Part shown: one piece after another, positions 1 to 8,824 of the stretch
Layout: each line of letters opens with the position of its first letter
Numbering within the stretch: the stretch's first letter is position 1
From: an uncultured Eubacterium sp.
GTDB taxonomy: Bacteria; Bacillota; Clostridia; Oscillospirales; Acutalibacteraceae
Length of the DNA stretch: 63,585 bases
Direction of reading: 5' to 3'
Assembly (NCBI GenBank): GCA_910583925.1
Contig: CAJTZJ010000013.1
Span: 1-63,585 of the forward strand
Program-made: the position numbers and the translations under genes
Notes under the pieces: generated by a model
Seen by the model: only the letters and a program-made list of their open reading frames with translations
The model's database searches: none
Told to the model about the DNA's origin: nothing

Positions 1-2215
1 TGTTCCATGAAAGTTTGAAGCTACCATTTGCATTTACGGTTGCTTTCAGCGTTGGTGTTTGAAGCTTTTTATTGTTTGCTACATTATTTGTTACATTTAC
101 TACATTGCTGAAATCTGATTTTACATTGCCTGCTATCGCTCTAATTTTGTATGAATACGCCTTACCATATGCAGCAGCTGCTGTTACAAACCTTGTTGAT
201 GTATCCGTTACTGTTTTCATAAGTTTGTACGAACCGTCTGCGTTCTTTATATAAAGCTCATAATTTTCTGCCTCTGAAACTCTATTCCAAGATAATGTAA
301 ATGATCCATTTGCATTTACTGCTACTTTTAAAGTTGGGGTTTTAAGTCCTAAGGCAGGAATTATTTCTGTTTTTATTTCATCACACTTTGAACAAAGATA
401 TGTTTTAATTCCTTTTGTTGTAGCAGTTGGTGGCTCAAGCTCCAATTCTTCAAAGCTGTGTCCTGTTGCAGGAACTGTTTTCTGAGCTGTGATTACCGTA
501 TTACATACAGAACAATGTAAGCCCTCTGTTTTTCCTGCTGTTGTGCAGGTTGCAGCTACAGCTTTGTCTCTTACTGTTTTGTGTCCTCCGGTATGAATTG
601 TTTCTGTTCTAGTTGCTTTACACACTGTACAAGTATATGTTTTAATACCATTTGATGTACAAGTAACTGGCTTTGTTATTATGCCATCATCATAACTATG
701 ACCTTCTGCAAGATATGTTTCATATTCTATTTTGCCACAGAATTCACAGGTGAATTTAGTTTTTCCATCTTCTGTACAGGTTTCTTGTTTTATAACTTCA
801 ATAATACTATACCGATGGTTGCAGTTTATTATACTATCCGAACAATAAATTGTTGATTGAGTTAACCTTTCATTATTATCGCCTAATGAAATATCATTCC
901 ATTCATCTATTGTTCCGTCATAATAAACATCAGATAAGCTATCGCACAAACCAAATGCACTACTATTAATGCGTTTTATGCTGTTTGTTATAGTTATACT
1001 TTTTAAACTTTCACAATTAAAAAATGTTGAATCATCAATAAATAATACCCCATTAGGTATTGATATATCTATTAAACTATAGCAATAAGAAAATGTCCAT
1101 TGACCTATACTTGTTACACTATCAGGAATTGTTATACTGGTTAAGCTTTTGCAATATCCAAATGCATCATCATCAATACTTATTACATTATCTGATAATT
1201 TTATGCTATTAAGCTTTTCGCAGAATTTAAACGCATTATAACCTATACTTGTCACACTATCGGGTATTATTATATTGGTTAAACTTTCACAATTGTAAAA
1301 TGTCCCAGAATTAATCATTGTTACTCCATCGGGAATTCTTATGTTTGTTAAGCTCTCGCAAGAATAAAATGCACTACTACCAATACTGCTAACACTATCC
1401 GGTATATCTATACTTGTTAAGCACGAGCATTTGTAAAATGCTCTTTGACCTATACTTGTTACACCATCCGGAATTATAACTTTTTTTAAGCTCCAGCACT
1501 CATAAAATGCGTTATTTCCAATACTTGTTACAGTATATCCATCTATCTTTGAAGGAATTGAAATATCAGTTTCTGAACCAATATAAGCTGTTATTTCAGC
1601 AGTTCCATCTTTAAGAATTTGATATTCAAATTCCACATTGTCATTAAAAACTCCAGCTATTATATCTCCATCAACACAATGTATCGTGCAGAATCTTGTA
1701 AAAGCCGCCATATCGGAATATTCATCGTTGTCTATACTAATGTGACGCCAATTTTCTATTGTATCATTATAAAAAACGGCTACTTCTAAATTATATCCTG
1801 AATTAGCATCAACAAAATTTATAAATATATCGCCGCCTATTCTTGTAACCGTATTCGGGATTGTTATGCGCGCAATATTTTCGCAATCTTTAAAAGCATA
1901 GTTGCCTATACTCGTTACACCACTGCCTATTACAACTTCTTCAATTAAATCCTTACTATCATACCATAGAGGAGAATTTGAACTGTTATATCCGCCAAAA
2001 TCATCCATATTACCTACACCATCAATAAAAAGAACTCCATTTTCATCAATAGACCACTCAAGATTGTCTCCACAAAAACCGCTAACAACTGTTTCTGCAT
2101 AAGCAGACAAGTCTATACCTGCTGTTATACTGAAAAGCATAACAAGGGAAAGCAAAAGGCTTAATACTTTTCTTAGAGCAGGAGCAATTTTTTTGTTTTC
2201 AATTCTTTTTTCCAT
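1..2215 (-). CDS. BspA-like leucine-rich-repeat surface protein, 5' part (3' end outside window)
   Basis: Secreted cell-surface protein, probably for adhesion or binding; ligand unknown. The ATG at 2215 follows a GGAGG site, and the N-terminus has Lys/Arg residues, a hydrophobic stretch and an Ala-rich end (LSAYAE-like), a clear signal peptide. About ten BspA-type leucine-rich repeats follow (recurring SITIPDSVTSIG and AFxxCxSL cores, roughly 1900-950). Next come Cys-pair modules of the kind C-x-x-C...H-x-x-x-x-G (about 830-380), then fibronectin-III-like segments with Y-x-L-Y and Y-x-Y-K-I cores up to the window edge. About 738 codons are visible with no stop. A cell-wall anchor, if any, lies outside. 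Confident as to family. Confidence 0.85.
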   Translation of the reverse strand, partial: MEKRIENKKIAPALRKVLSLLLSLVMLFSITAGIDLSAYAETVVSGFCGDNLEWSIDENGVLFIDGVGNMDDFGGYNSSNSPLWYDSKDLIEEVVIGSGVTSIGNYAFKDCENIARITIPNTVTRIGGDIFINFVDANSGYNLEVAVFYNDTIENWRHISIDNDEYSDMAAFTRFCTIHCVDGDIIAGVFNDNVEFEYQILKDGTAEITAYIGSETDISIPSKIDGYTVTSIGNNAFYECWSLKKVIIPDGVTSIGQRAFYKCSCLTSIDIPDSVSSIGSSAFYSCESLTNIRIPDGVTMINSGTFYNCESLTNIIIPDSVTSIGYNAFKFCEKLNSIKLSDNVISIDDDAFGYCKSLTSITIPDSVTSIGQWTFSYCYSLIDISIPNGVLFIDDSTFFNCESLKSITITNSIKRINSSAFGLCDSLSDVYYDGTIDEWNDISLGDNNERLTQSTIYCSDSIINCNHRYSIIEVIKQETCTEDGKTKFTCEFCGKIEYETYLAEGHSYDDGIITKPVTCTSNGIKTYTCTVCKATRTETIHTGGHKTVRDKAVAATCTTAGKTEGLHCSVCNTVITAQKTVPATGHSFEELELEPPTATTKGIKTYLCSKCDEIKTEIIPALGLKTPTLKVAVNANGSFTLSWNRVSEAENYELYIKNADGSYKLMKTVTDTSTRFVTAAAAYGKAYSYKIRAIAGNVKSDFSNVVNVTNNVANNKKLQTPTLKATVNANGSFKLSWN

Positions 2216-2241
2216 AGAATTATTCCTCCAATTTAAAAAAT

Positions 2242-2259
2242 GCGCAGCCGAAGCTACGC
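2242..2259 (-). terminator. Terminator-like hairpin in the leader of the BspA-like gene
   Basis: Seven-pair GC-rich stem closed by a UUCG tetraloop, followed on the minus strand by a T-run (2235-2240). It lies only about 27 bases before the start codon, so it may attenuate the gene instead of ending an upstream transcript. Confidence 0.75.
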
Positions 2260-2284
2260 AAAAAAATGCACATCTCCAACTGTC

Positions 2285-2393
2285 GCCAAACAAACTTTAA
2301 CAAACTCTTAGATAAGGTATGTAAAACAGAGCATGCATTTTTATCAAAAATGACAAATACATACTTTATCTAAAAATATCAAGTTTGCTTGGC
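2285..2393 (-). ncRNA. Large structured leader RNA of unknown class
   Basis: Nested inverted repeats: 2285-2297 pairs with 2381-2393 (13 pairs, one G-U) and 2309-2323 pairs with 2358-2372 (15 positions, one mismatch), with a small AT hairpin inside. The terminator-like stem at 2242-2259 follows. It resembles a cis-regulatory RNA. I could not match it to the c-di-GMP or other riboswitch cores I know. Confidence 0.5.
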
Positions 2394-2447
2394 ACTTTCA
2401 GTATATCATTTTGCGGTAAAATAGTCAATCAATTATTAAATGTAAAA

Positions 2448-2480
2448 AAACCATTTAAGCATTAAACGCTCAAATGGTTT
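2448..2480 (-). terminator. Terminator after khpA
   Basis: Inverted repeat AAACCATTT...AAATGGTTT with a short loop. T-rich tracts lie on both sides, so it may work in both directions. Confidence 0.75.
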
Positions 2481-2494
2481 TTTTATTTGTCTGA

Positions 2495-2728
2495 TTAATC
2501 AATTTCTACAGAAATTCTTGCATCATTTCTTGTTGCTGCCGCACGCATAACAACACGAATAGCCTTGGCAATTCTGCCCTGTTTGCCGATTACTCTGCCC
2601 ATATCATCCTCAGCAACATGAAGATGATAAACAGTTACGCCCTCTTCGTTTGGTTCGTCAACATCAACAGAAACTGCATCAGGATTATCAACCAATCCCT
2701 TTGTAATGGATATTAACAAATCTTTCAA
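2495..2728 (-). CDS. khpA: KH-domain RNA-binding protein KhpA (YlqC)
   Basis: Small single-KH protein, a partner of KhpB in post-transcriptional control of cell elongation in other Firmicutes. The 77-residue product carries the KH GxxG loop as G-K-Q-G (in IGKQGRIAK) and the usual VDNPDAV N-terminal motif. I chose the TTG start at 2728 because GGAGG lies 8 bases upstream and the protein then begins MKDLL as in homologues; a GTG nine bases earlier lies inside that ribosome site. It follows rpsP by about 44 bases, the standard ylxM-ffh-rpsP-khpA order. The usual downstream rimM-trmD-rplS genes are absent. Confidence 0.93.
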   Translation of the reverse strand: MKDLLISITKGLVDNPDAVSVDVDEPNEEGVTVYHLHVAEDDMGRVIGKQGRIAKAIRVVMRAAATRNDARISVEID

Positions 2729-2772
2729 AGAACACACCTCCTGTTTAATCTTTGAGTATCAAAAATTAAAGA

Positions 2773-3015
2773 TTAAAGGATGCCTTCTTTTTTAAGAATG
2801 TCCTTAACGGTATCAGTTGGCTGCGCACCGTTTGCAATCCATTTTTTAGCCTTTTCAGCATCAATATTGATTTCAGCCGGATCAACCATAGTGTTGTATG
2901 TTCCGATTTCCTCAATGAATCTGCCGTCACGAGGGAATCTTGAATCTGCTACTACTACACGATAGAAAGGAGCCTTCTTTGCGCCCATTCTGCGAAGTCT
3001 GATTTTTACTGCCAT
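2773..3015 (-). CDS. rpsP: 30S ribosomal protein S16
   Basis: Structural protein of the small ribosomal subunit, 80 residues, the usual length. It starts MAVKIRLRRMGAKKAPFYR, the family signature, with ADSRFPRDGRFIE following. The ATG at 3015 has a GGAGG site directly upstream; an in-frame codon 15 bases earlier would place the ribosome site inside the gene. It lies between ffh and khpA in one operon read from the ylxM promoter. Confidence 0.97.
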   Translation of the reverse strand: MAVKIRLRRMGAKKAPFYRVVVADSRFPRDGRFIEEIGTYNTMVDPAEINIDAEKAKKWIANGAQPTDTVKDILKKEGIL

Positions 3016-3097
3016 TTTTGTTACCTCCAAAAATTATATTTATATTATTTTATTATATATTATCAAACCCATTATATTAAATTTGGTTTAATACGAA

Positions 3098-4492
3098 TTA
3101 AAAGCCGAAAGGATTATTGCCCTTCATTCCCATCATTTTCTGCGCCATTTCAGGATTTTGCTGCATCATACGGCGCATCTTTTTACTCATTTTAGGACCG
3201 CCCTTACCGCCTGCAAACTGGCTCATCATTTTCTTCATCTGCTTAAACTGGGCCATAAGCTTATTTACATCCTCTACTCCCATTCCGCATCCGGCAGCAA
3301 TTCTGCGCTTTCTTGACGGATTGATTATATCGGGATGAGCCCTTTCCTCTTTTGTCATTGAATAAATAATAGACTTAAATCTTATAAAAGCATTTTCATC
3401 AATATCAGCATCTTTAATTTTATTGCCGATACCCGGAATCATTTTAATCGTATCCTTGATGCTGCCCATTCTTTCAAGTTGAGCAAACTGATCAAGAAGA
3501 TCATTAAAATCAAACTTATTCTTCGCAAGCTTTTTTTCAAGCTCAGCTGCTTTTTTCTCATCAAGACTTTGTTCGGCTCTTTCAATAAAGGAAAGCACAT
3601 CGCCCATTCCAAGAATTCTTGAAGCCATTCTGTCCGGATGGAAGCTTTCAAGATCGCCAAGCTTTTCACCTGTGCCGACAAATTTAATCGGCTTGCCCGT
3701 TACAGCCCTTACAGAAAGTGCAGCACCGCCTCTTGTGTCACCATCAAGCTTTGTAAGAATAACACCATCAATTCCAAGTGTTTCATTAAAGCTTTTTGCA
3801 ACATTAACGGCATCCTGACCTGTCATTGCATCAATTACAAGAAGGATTTCATTCGGATGAACCGCTGCACGGACATTCTGAAGCTCCTGCATAAGCTCTT
3901 CATCAATATGAAGTCGACCGGCTGTATCAAGGAACACATAATCATGACCATGGTCCTTGGCGTATTTAATAGCCTCTTCCGCTATTTTAACAGGATTTTC
4001 CGTACCCATTTCAAATACAGGAACGCCAACCTGCTCACCGACAACCTGCAACTGCTTAATAGCAGCAGGACGATAAATATCGCAGGCAACAAGCATGGGT
4101 CTATGCCCTTCATTTTTCAGTTTTAAAGCAAGCTTTGCACTGTGCGTTGTTTTACCCGAACCCTGCAGACCGCACATCATAATGACCGTCGGCGGTCGGT
4201 TTGCAATCGCAAGACGGCTTTCAGTACCGCCCATAAGCTTTGTTAATTCTTCATTAACTATTTTAATAACCATCTGACCGGGCGTTAGCGATTCCATTAC
4301 ATCCTCGCCAACGGCACGCTCGGTTACACTTTTTGTAAAATCCTTAGCAACCTTATAGTTTACATCCGCCTCTAAAAGAGCAAGGCGAACTTCCCTCATC
4401 GCTTCTTTTACATCTGCCTCGGTTAATTTACCCTTGGCACGAAGTTTTTTAAAGGAATTCTCAAGCCTTTCGGAAAGACCTTCAAAAGCCAA
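3098..4492 (-). CDS. ffh: Signal recognition particle protein Ffh
   Basis: SRP GTPase that binds 4.5S RNA and signal sequences for co-translational membrane targeting. The 464-residue product has an N-terminal helical bundle, a G domain with GLQGSGKTT (about 108-116), DTAGR and TKLDGD, and a methionine-rich M domain ending in MMGMKGNNPFGF. I place the start at the TTG at 4492, giving MAFEGLSERL like other Ffh proteins, 9 bases after GGAG; another TTG at 4498 is too close to the site. It is 19 bases downstream of ylxM. Confidence 0.96.
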   Translation of the reverse strand: MAFEGLSERLENSFKKLRAKGKLTEADVKEAMREVRLALLEADVNYKVAKDFTKSVTERAVGEDVMESLTPGQMVIKIVNEELTKLMGGTESRLAIANRPPTVIMMCGLQGSGKTTHSAKLALKLKNEGHRPMLVACDIYRPAAIKQLQVVGEQVGVPVFEMGTENPVKIAEEAIKYAKDHGHDYVFLDTAGRLHIDEELMQELQNVRAAVHPNEILLVIDAMTGQDAVNVAKSFNETLGIDGVILTKLDGDTRGGAALSVRAVTGKPIKFVGTGEKLGDLESFHPDRMASRILGMGDVLSFIERAEQSLDEKKAAELEKKLAKNKFDFNDLLDQFAQLERMGSIKDTIKMIPGIGNKIKDADIDENAFIRFKSIIYSMTKEERAHPDIINPSRKRRIAAGCGMGVEDVNKLMAQFKQMKKMMSQFAGGKGGPKMSKKMRRMMQQNPEMAQKMMGMKGNNPFGF

Positions 4493-4511
4493 AAGCAATC
4501 ACTCCAATTTA

Positions 4512-4874
4512 TTACTCACCGAGCATATCGGCAAGTGCTTTGATTTTTGCAGCGTTGGAAGAAATTTCCTTTGAAAGCGTATGATTCAAATTATAATCAC
4601 TGATTTCCTCCGCGCATTCTTTAATTTCAGCCAAGCATTGCTTAACCTCATTAAAGCGTTTTGCAAGACCAAGACGATTTTCCATATCAAAAAGCTGATT
4701 TTCGGCTCTTTTTATGGCATCACGAACGCCCTGGCGAGTTATACCCTCATTTTCTGCAATTTCAGAAAGGGACAAATCTTCATCATAATAGTATATGAGA
4801 AAATCATGCTGCTTCTGTGTTAACATTTCCCCATAAAAATCCAGAAGAAATGAGATTTCCAAATTCTTTGCCAT
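4512..4874 (-). CDS. ylxM: YlxM/p13-like helix-turn-helix protein
   Basis: Putative DNA-binding protein that commonly precedes ffh and is thought to modulate SRP; biochemical role uncertain. The 120 residues begin with FLLDFYGEMLTQKQ and a sigma-70 region-4-like helix-turn-helix (LSLSEIAENEGITRQGVRDAI, about residues 34-54), followed by a helical tail. A GGGGGATAAAC site precedes the ATG. It is the first gene of the ylxM-ffh-rpsP-khpA operon, with a strong promoter at 4930-4958. Confidence 0.93.
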   Translation of the reverse strand: MAKNLEISFLLDFYGEMLTQKQHDFLIYYYDEDLSLSEIAENEGITRQGVRDAIKRAENQLFDMENRLGLAKRFNEVKQCLAEIKECAEEISDYNLNHTLSKEISSNAAKIKALADMLGE

Positions 4875-4898
4875 GTTTATCCCCCTCTACTTTATAAT

Positions 4899-4920
4899 GT
4901 GTAAAGTTTTAGTCTTTACA
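4899..4920. repeat. Small inverted repeat at the ylxM transcription start
   Basis: GTAAAG and CTTTAC half-sites separated by 7 bases between the -10 box and the start codon. It could be a 5' hairpin or an operator; function unknown. Confidence 0.35.
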
Positions 4921-4929
4921 GCAGATATC

Positions 4930-4958
4930 ATTATACTCAAGCATTCAGAATAAGTCAA
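4930..4958 (-). promoter_or_regulatory. Sigma-A promoter of the ylxM-ffh-rpsP-khpA operon
   Basis: TTGACT (4953-4958), 17-base spacer, TATAAT (4930-4935), reading minus. Near-consensus housekeeping promoter about 55 bases before ylxM. Confidence 0.85.
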
Positions 4959-5047
4959 GCAAAAAAGCAATAATTTTTCAAAGAAAATTTTCGCAAAAAG
5001 TATTGACACAAAATATTGACAAAATAATGCTTAAATATACTAAATGT

Positions 5048-5071
5048 GTAAAGCAATTTTGTTTGCTTTAC
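5048..5071 (-). terminator. Hairpin just after the MATE gene
   Basis: Nine-pair perfect stem GTAAAGCAA/TTGCTTTAC directly after the stop codon. The downstream T-tract is weak. Confidence 0.5.
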
Positions 5072-6430
5072 TCATTTTGCTTTCAGTTTTTTAAACATAC
5101 TGATAAGAACAGCAATTGCGGCTGCTGCAAGAATCACCTCTGCCATGGTTTGTGCATAAGCAAGTCCATAAAGCGGAAACAGATAATTTAAAAGGAATAT
5201 AAATGGTATTTCAAGTACGATTTTTCGCATAATGGCAAATATAAGCGATTTTCCGCCCATTCCGCATGCCTGAAAAACTCCAACCGCAATAAAATCCATA
5301 CATAAGAAAGGCAGCGATAAACACAAGCCTTTTAAAAACTCCGAGCCATAAGAAATAATGGTCTCATTTTTCATAAATAAAGATATCATCAGGTCTGAAC
5401 CGAAATAAAATCCTACTGTTATTACTGCAAGAAAACCTAAAGCATACTTACTTAAAAACATTAAGGATTTTTTCATTCTGTCCATATTCCCGCTTGCGTA
5501 GGTATATCCTATCAAAGGCATAACACCCTGCGAACTTCCCAGTGCAATCTGCATAGGAACCATATTAATTTTCTGCGCTATACCCATAGCAGCAACGGCT
5601 TCCGCACCAAATGCAGATGTAAAATTGTTAAGAACAGTCATTCCTGTTACATTAAGCAGATTCTGTATGGATGCAGGAATTCCGACAGAGAATACACCGG
5701 TAACAATAGACTTTCTGAAAGAAAACTTTTTAGGATTAACACAGACATATGTGCTTTTCCTTTTGACATAAAGCAGTACAAAGAAATAAATACATGCAAA
5801 GCAATTTGAAATAAATGTTGCGCACCCTGCACCGGATGCACCCATATCAAGACCCCACGGCAAAACAAAAATCGGATCAAGTATCATATTTAAAACACAT
5901 CCGCTCATTGTACCTACACTTGCGTGAAGAGAAGCGCCCTCTGCCCTTACCAGATAAGCCATTACTACATTAAGGATTGCAGGAACAGCACCGAAGCTGA
6001 CAGTCCACTTCAGATATTCTGCCGTAGCAGCTGTTGTTTCACTGTCTGCCCCAAGAACAATAAGCAACTGACTGTTTAACGCTGTATAAAGCAATGAAAA
6101 AATCAAACCGCTTATAACGGAGCAGTAAAATCCAAACGCAGAGCTGCGATAAACCGTTTCGTAATCCTTTTTTCCAAGCGCACGGCTCATCATACTTGAA
6201 CTGCCGACACCGAAAAGATTATTGACTGCATTAAATGCAAGAAGAAGCGGAGCAGCCAGAGTTACCGCCGCATTTTCAACAGAATTATTTAATATACCGA
6301 CAAAATATGTGTCTGCAAGATTATATATGACCATAACAAGAGAGCTTAAAACTGTTGGAATTGAAAGCTTTAAAACTGCACTTTTTACAGGAATTTTTTC
6401 AAACAAATCTGTTTTTCTGACATCTTCCAT
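5072..6430 (-). CDS. MATE-family multidrug/Na+ efflux transporter
   Basis: Inner-membrane antiporter of the MOP superfamily, expected to expel cationic compounds by Na+ or H+ exchange; substrate unknown. The 452 residues contain about 12 hydrophobic segments in the usual two-bundle layout, with LSIPTVLSSLVMVIYNLADTYFVG near the start and a long YNLAD-type motif typical of the DinF/NorM group. The start at 6430 has only a weak ribosome site. It is codirectional with mutS2 upstream, separated by about 20 bases, so may be its last operon gene. Confidence 0.9.
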   Translation of the reverse strand: MEDVRKTDLFEKIPVKSAVLKLSIPTVLSSLVMVIYNLADTYFVGILNNSVENAAVTLAAPLLLAFNAVNNLFGVGSSSMMSRALGKKDYETVYRSSAFGFYCSVISGLIFSLLYTALNSQLLIVLGADSETTAATAEYLKWTVSFGAVPAILNVVMAYLVRAEGASLHASVGTMSGCVLNMILDPIFVLPWGLDMGASGAGCATFISNCFACIYFFVLLYVKRKSTYVCVNPKKFSFRKSIVTGVFSVGIPASIQNLLNVTGMTVLNNFTSAFGAEAVAAMGIAQKINMVPMQIALGSSQGVMPLIGYTYASGNMDRMKKSLMFLSKYALGFLAVITVGFYFGSDLMISLFMKNETIISYGSEFLKGLCLSLPFLCMDFIAVGVFQACGMGGKSLIFAIMRKIVLEIPFIFLLNYLFPLYGLAYAQTMAEVILAAAAIAVLISMFKKLKAK

Positions 6431-6451
6431 ATCTGAATAATTTATAAGACG

Positions 6452-8824
6452 CTATTTTATTGAAGCAATTGTTACACCGTTTTCACCCTCTCCGTAAACA
6501 CCAAGTCTGAATTCCCTGATATTCGGATGAGATTTTAACTCGTCTTTTACTGCACTTCTGAGTGCGCCCGTTCCCTTTCCGTGAATAATTCTTATTTCCG
6601 TTATATTATTTAAAACACATTTATCTATAAAGAGCATCAGATTGCCGATTGCTTCATCAACAGTCTGCCCTCTTAAATCAATCTCGGTTTTAACATCCGA
6701 ATCCGCTCTTGAGCTTGTTCTGTAAACATTGGCAGTATGCTTCAAAGGCGCCTTCTTCTTTTTTTCAGCAAGCATTAAATCGCCCATCTTTACACGGGTT
6801 TTAAGCATACCGGATTGAACAAGCACTTTATCTTTTCCAACATCAAGCACCTCTCCCTCGCCGATACCTCTTATAATCACGCTGTCACCCTTAATTACCT
6901 CGCGGGGCAGTTTGTAATCATCATTCCAGTTATCCGCAATTTCACGGGGATTGACAATATCATCCATTTCTCCAAGGCGATTTTTGATTTCACGCCTTGT
7001 TTTTCTTGCAATATCCGTTACATTCGCCGTTTCAGCTTCTTTTTTCAGCCGTTCAAGCTGAAGCAAAAAATCGGAGCTTTGACGCTTTGCGGCATTGATG
7101 ATTTTTTCAGCTTCTCGTTTAACCTTTTCCATTTCGTTTGCCTTAAGCTGATCTATTTTATCCTTTTCGGACTGAGCTTTTGCTCTCATTTTATTGGCTG
7201 CTTCCGTTGCCTTTTCAGCCTTTTCTTTTTCAGCCTCAAGCTCCATTCTGGTATTTTCAAGCTTTTCAAGAACATCCTCAAAAGAACGGTTGTCAGAACC
7301 CACAATACTTCTGGCAGCATCAACAACACTTTTATCCATACCAAGATGCTCCGATATAGCAAAGGCATTTGATCTGCCGGGAACCCCAATCAAAAGTCTA
7401 TATGTAGGTTGTAAGGTTTCAACATCAAATTCACAACAGCCGTTTATTACACCTGCTGTTTCAAGGGCATAGGATTTCAGCTCAGCATAATGCGTTGTTG
7501 CAGCAATTCTTGCACTCTTTTTACGCAGATTTTCAATAATTGAAACAGCAAGAGCGGCACCCTCAACAGGGTCTGTTCCTGCGCCAAGCTCATCAATAAG
7601 GATAAGCGAGTTATCGTCCGCACATTTCATAATATTTATGATATTAACCATATGCGATGAAAAGGTTGAAAGATTTTGCTGAATACTCTGCTCATCGCCG
7701 ACATCAACCAACACATTTTTAAACACAGCTATCTGAGATTGATCTGCGGCAGGAATAAGAATTCCGCACATTGCCATCAAAGTGAGCAAGCCGATTGTTT
7801 TGATTGAAACCGTTTTGCCTCCCGTGTTCGGACCTGTGATAACAAGCGTATCATATTCTCCGCCAAGCCTGATATCCGTAGGAACAACCGTTTTTGGATT
7901 CAGAAGAGGATGACGCGCTTTCTTCAGTTCAATATTGCCTTCATTATTAAGAGCAGGCTTTGTTGCTTTCATTCTGTATGCAAGATGCGCCTTTGCAAAA
8001 ATAAGATTGAGCATAACAGCGCTGTTATAGGAATGCTTTACACTTTCGGCAAAGTTGCCCGCTTCGGCAGAAAGCTCAAAAAGAATTCTTTGAATTTCCT
8101 CTCTTTCTCTGCCCTCAAGCACCTTTATTTCATTATTGGCTTCAACAACGGAAACAGGCTCTATAAACACGGTAGCCCCCGACGATGATGTATCATGCAC
8201 CAATCCCTGAACATTTCCGCGGCATTCAGCCTTTACCGGCACAACATATCTGCCGTTTCGCTGTGTAATAATAGGTTCCTGCAAATATTTGAGATAATGC
8301 GTGCTGTGAATGATCGCATCAAGCTTTTCACGCACTGAATTAGATTTTGAGCGCATTTTTCTTCTGATTTCATACAGCTCTTCCGATGCCTTATCAGCAA
8401 TTTCATCCTCACTGATAATTACAGTAAATATTCTTGTTTCAAGATACTTATTAACGGTGATACCGTCAAAAAAGAAATCCAGATTTGTTTTAACACCCGA
8501 ACAGTGACCATACCACTCATAAAGAGCACGGAGCGAACGCAGGGTTTCTGCTATTCGGAGCAGTTCAGCAGTATTTAATGCGCCGCCTGCTGCTGCCCTT
8601 TGAAGAGGATTATTCACATTGCATAATCCGGAAAAAGAGGGCGCACCAAAGCGAGCCAGCAAGGAAAGAGCATCCTCTGTCTGAGAAAGGAGCATTTCAA
8701 CCTCGCTTATATCTGTTGAAGGCTTCAGGCTTTTTGCCAAATCCTTTGCATCCCCGCAGGTTGCTTCGTTTGCAAGCATATCAAGTACACTATTCAGTTC
8801 TAATGCTTCATAATGTTTATTCAT
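6452..8824 (-). CDS. mutS2: Endonuclease MutS2 with Smr domain
   Basis: MutS-family ATPase that limits homologous recombination and, in Bacillus, also rescues collided ribosomes by splitting them. The 790-residue product has the MutS core and lever helices, a Walker A (GPNTGGKT, about 335), Walker B with LILIDELGAGTDP, a long Lys/Glu-rich coiled coil (about 515-620), and a C-terminal Smr nuclease domain with DLRGQ and HGKGTGALR (about 715-790). It lacks the mismatch-recognition domain, as MutS2 does. The ATG overlaps the recO stop by 4 bases. Confidence 0.96.
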   Translation of the reverse strand: MNKHYEALELNSVLDMLANEATCGDAKDLAKSLKPSTDISEVEMLLSQTEDALSLLARFGAPSFSGLCNVNNPLQRAAAGGALNTAELLRIAETLRSLRALYEWYGHCSGVKTNLDFFFDGITVNKYLETRIFTVIISEDEIADKASEELYEIRRKMRSKSNSVREKLDAIIHSTHYLKYLQEPIITQRNGRYVVPVKAECRGNVQGLVHDTSSSGATVFIEPVSVVEANNEIKVLEGREREEIQRILFELSAEAGNFAESVKHSYNSAVMLNLIFAKAHLAYRMKATKPALNNEGNIELKKARHPLLNPKTVVPTDIRLGGEYDTLVITGPNTGGKTVSIKTIGLLTLMAMCGILIPAADQSQIAVFKNVLVDVGDEQSIQQNLSTFSSHMVNIINIMKCADDNSLILIDELGAGTDPVEGAALAVSIIENLRKKSARIAATTHYAELKSYALETAGVINGCCEFDVETLQPTYRLLIGVPGRSNAFAISEHLGMDKSVVDAARSIVGSDNRSFEDVLEKLENTRMELEAEKEKAEKATEAANKMRAKAQSEKDKIDQLKANEMEKVKREAEKIINAAKRQSSDFLLQLERLKKEAETANVTDIARKTRREIKNRLGEMDDIVNPREIADNWNDDYKLPREVIKGDSVIIRGIGEGEVLDVGKDKVLVQSGMLKTRVKMGDLMLAEKKKKAPLKHTANVYRTSSRADSDVKTEIDLRGQTVDEAIGNLMLFIDKCVLNNITEIRIIHGKGTGALRSAVKDELKSHPNIREFRLGVYGEGENGVTIASIK

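Noticed and set aside
950..1900. Regularly spaced similar sequences that might suggest a CRISPR array
   Set aside because: The repeat unit is about 69 bases, imperfect and in frame; it encodes leucine-rich repeats of the BspA-like protein.
2216..2400. c-di-GMP-I riboswitch before the surface protein
   Set aside because: The conserved GEMM core and its two paired arms are not present; only long AT-rich stems and a terminator are seen.
3638..4126. Plus-strand frame of about 160 codons inside ffh
   Set aside because: Antisense to a well-conserved gene, without ribosome site or family similarity.
4990..5040. Plus-strand promoter with two TTGACA boxes
   Set aside because: No -10 box at correct spacing and no plus-strand gene follows.
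6815..7372. Plus-strand frame of about 185 codons inside mutS2
   Set aside because: Low-complexity antisense frame over the MutS2 coiled coil; no start signals.
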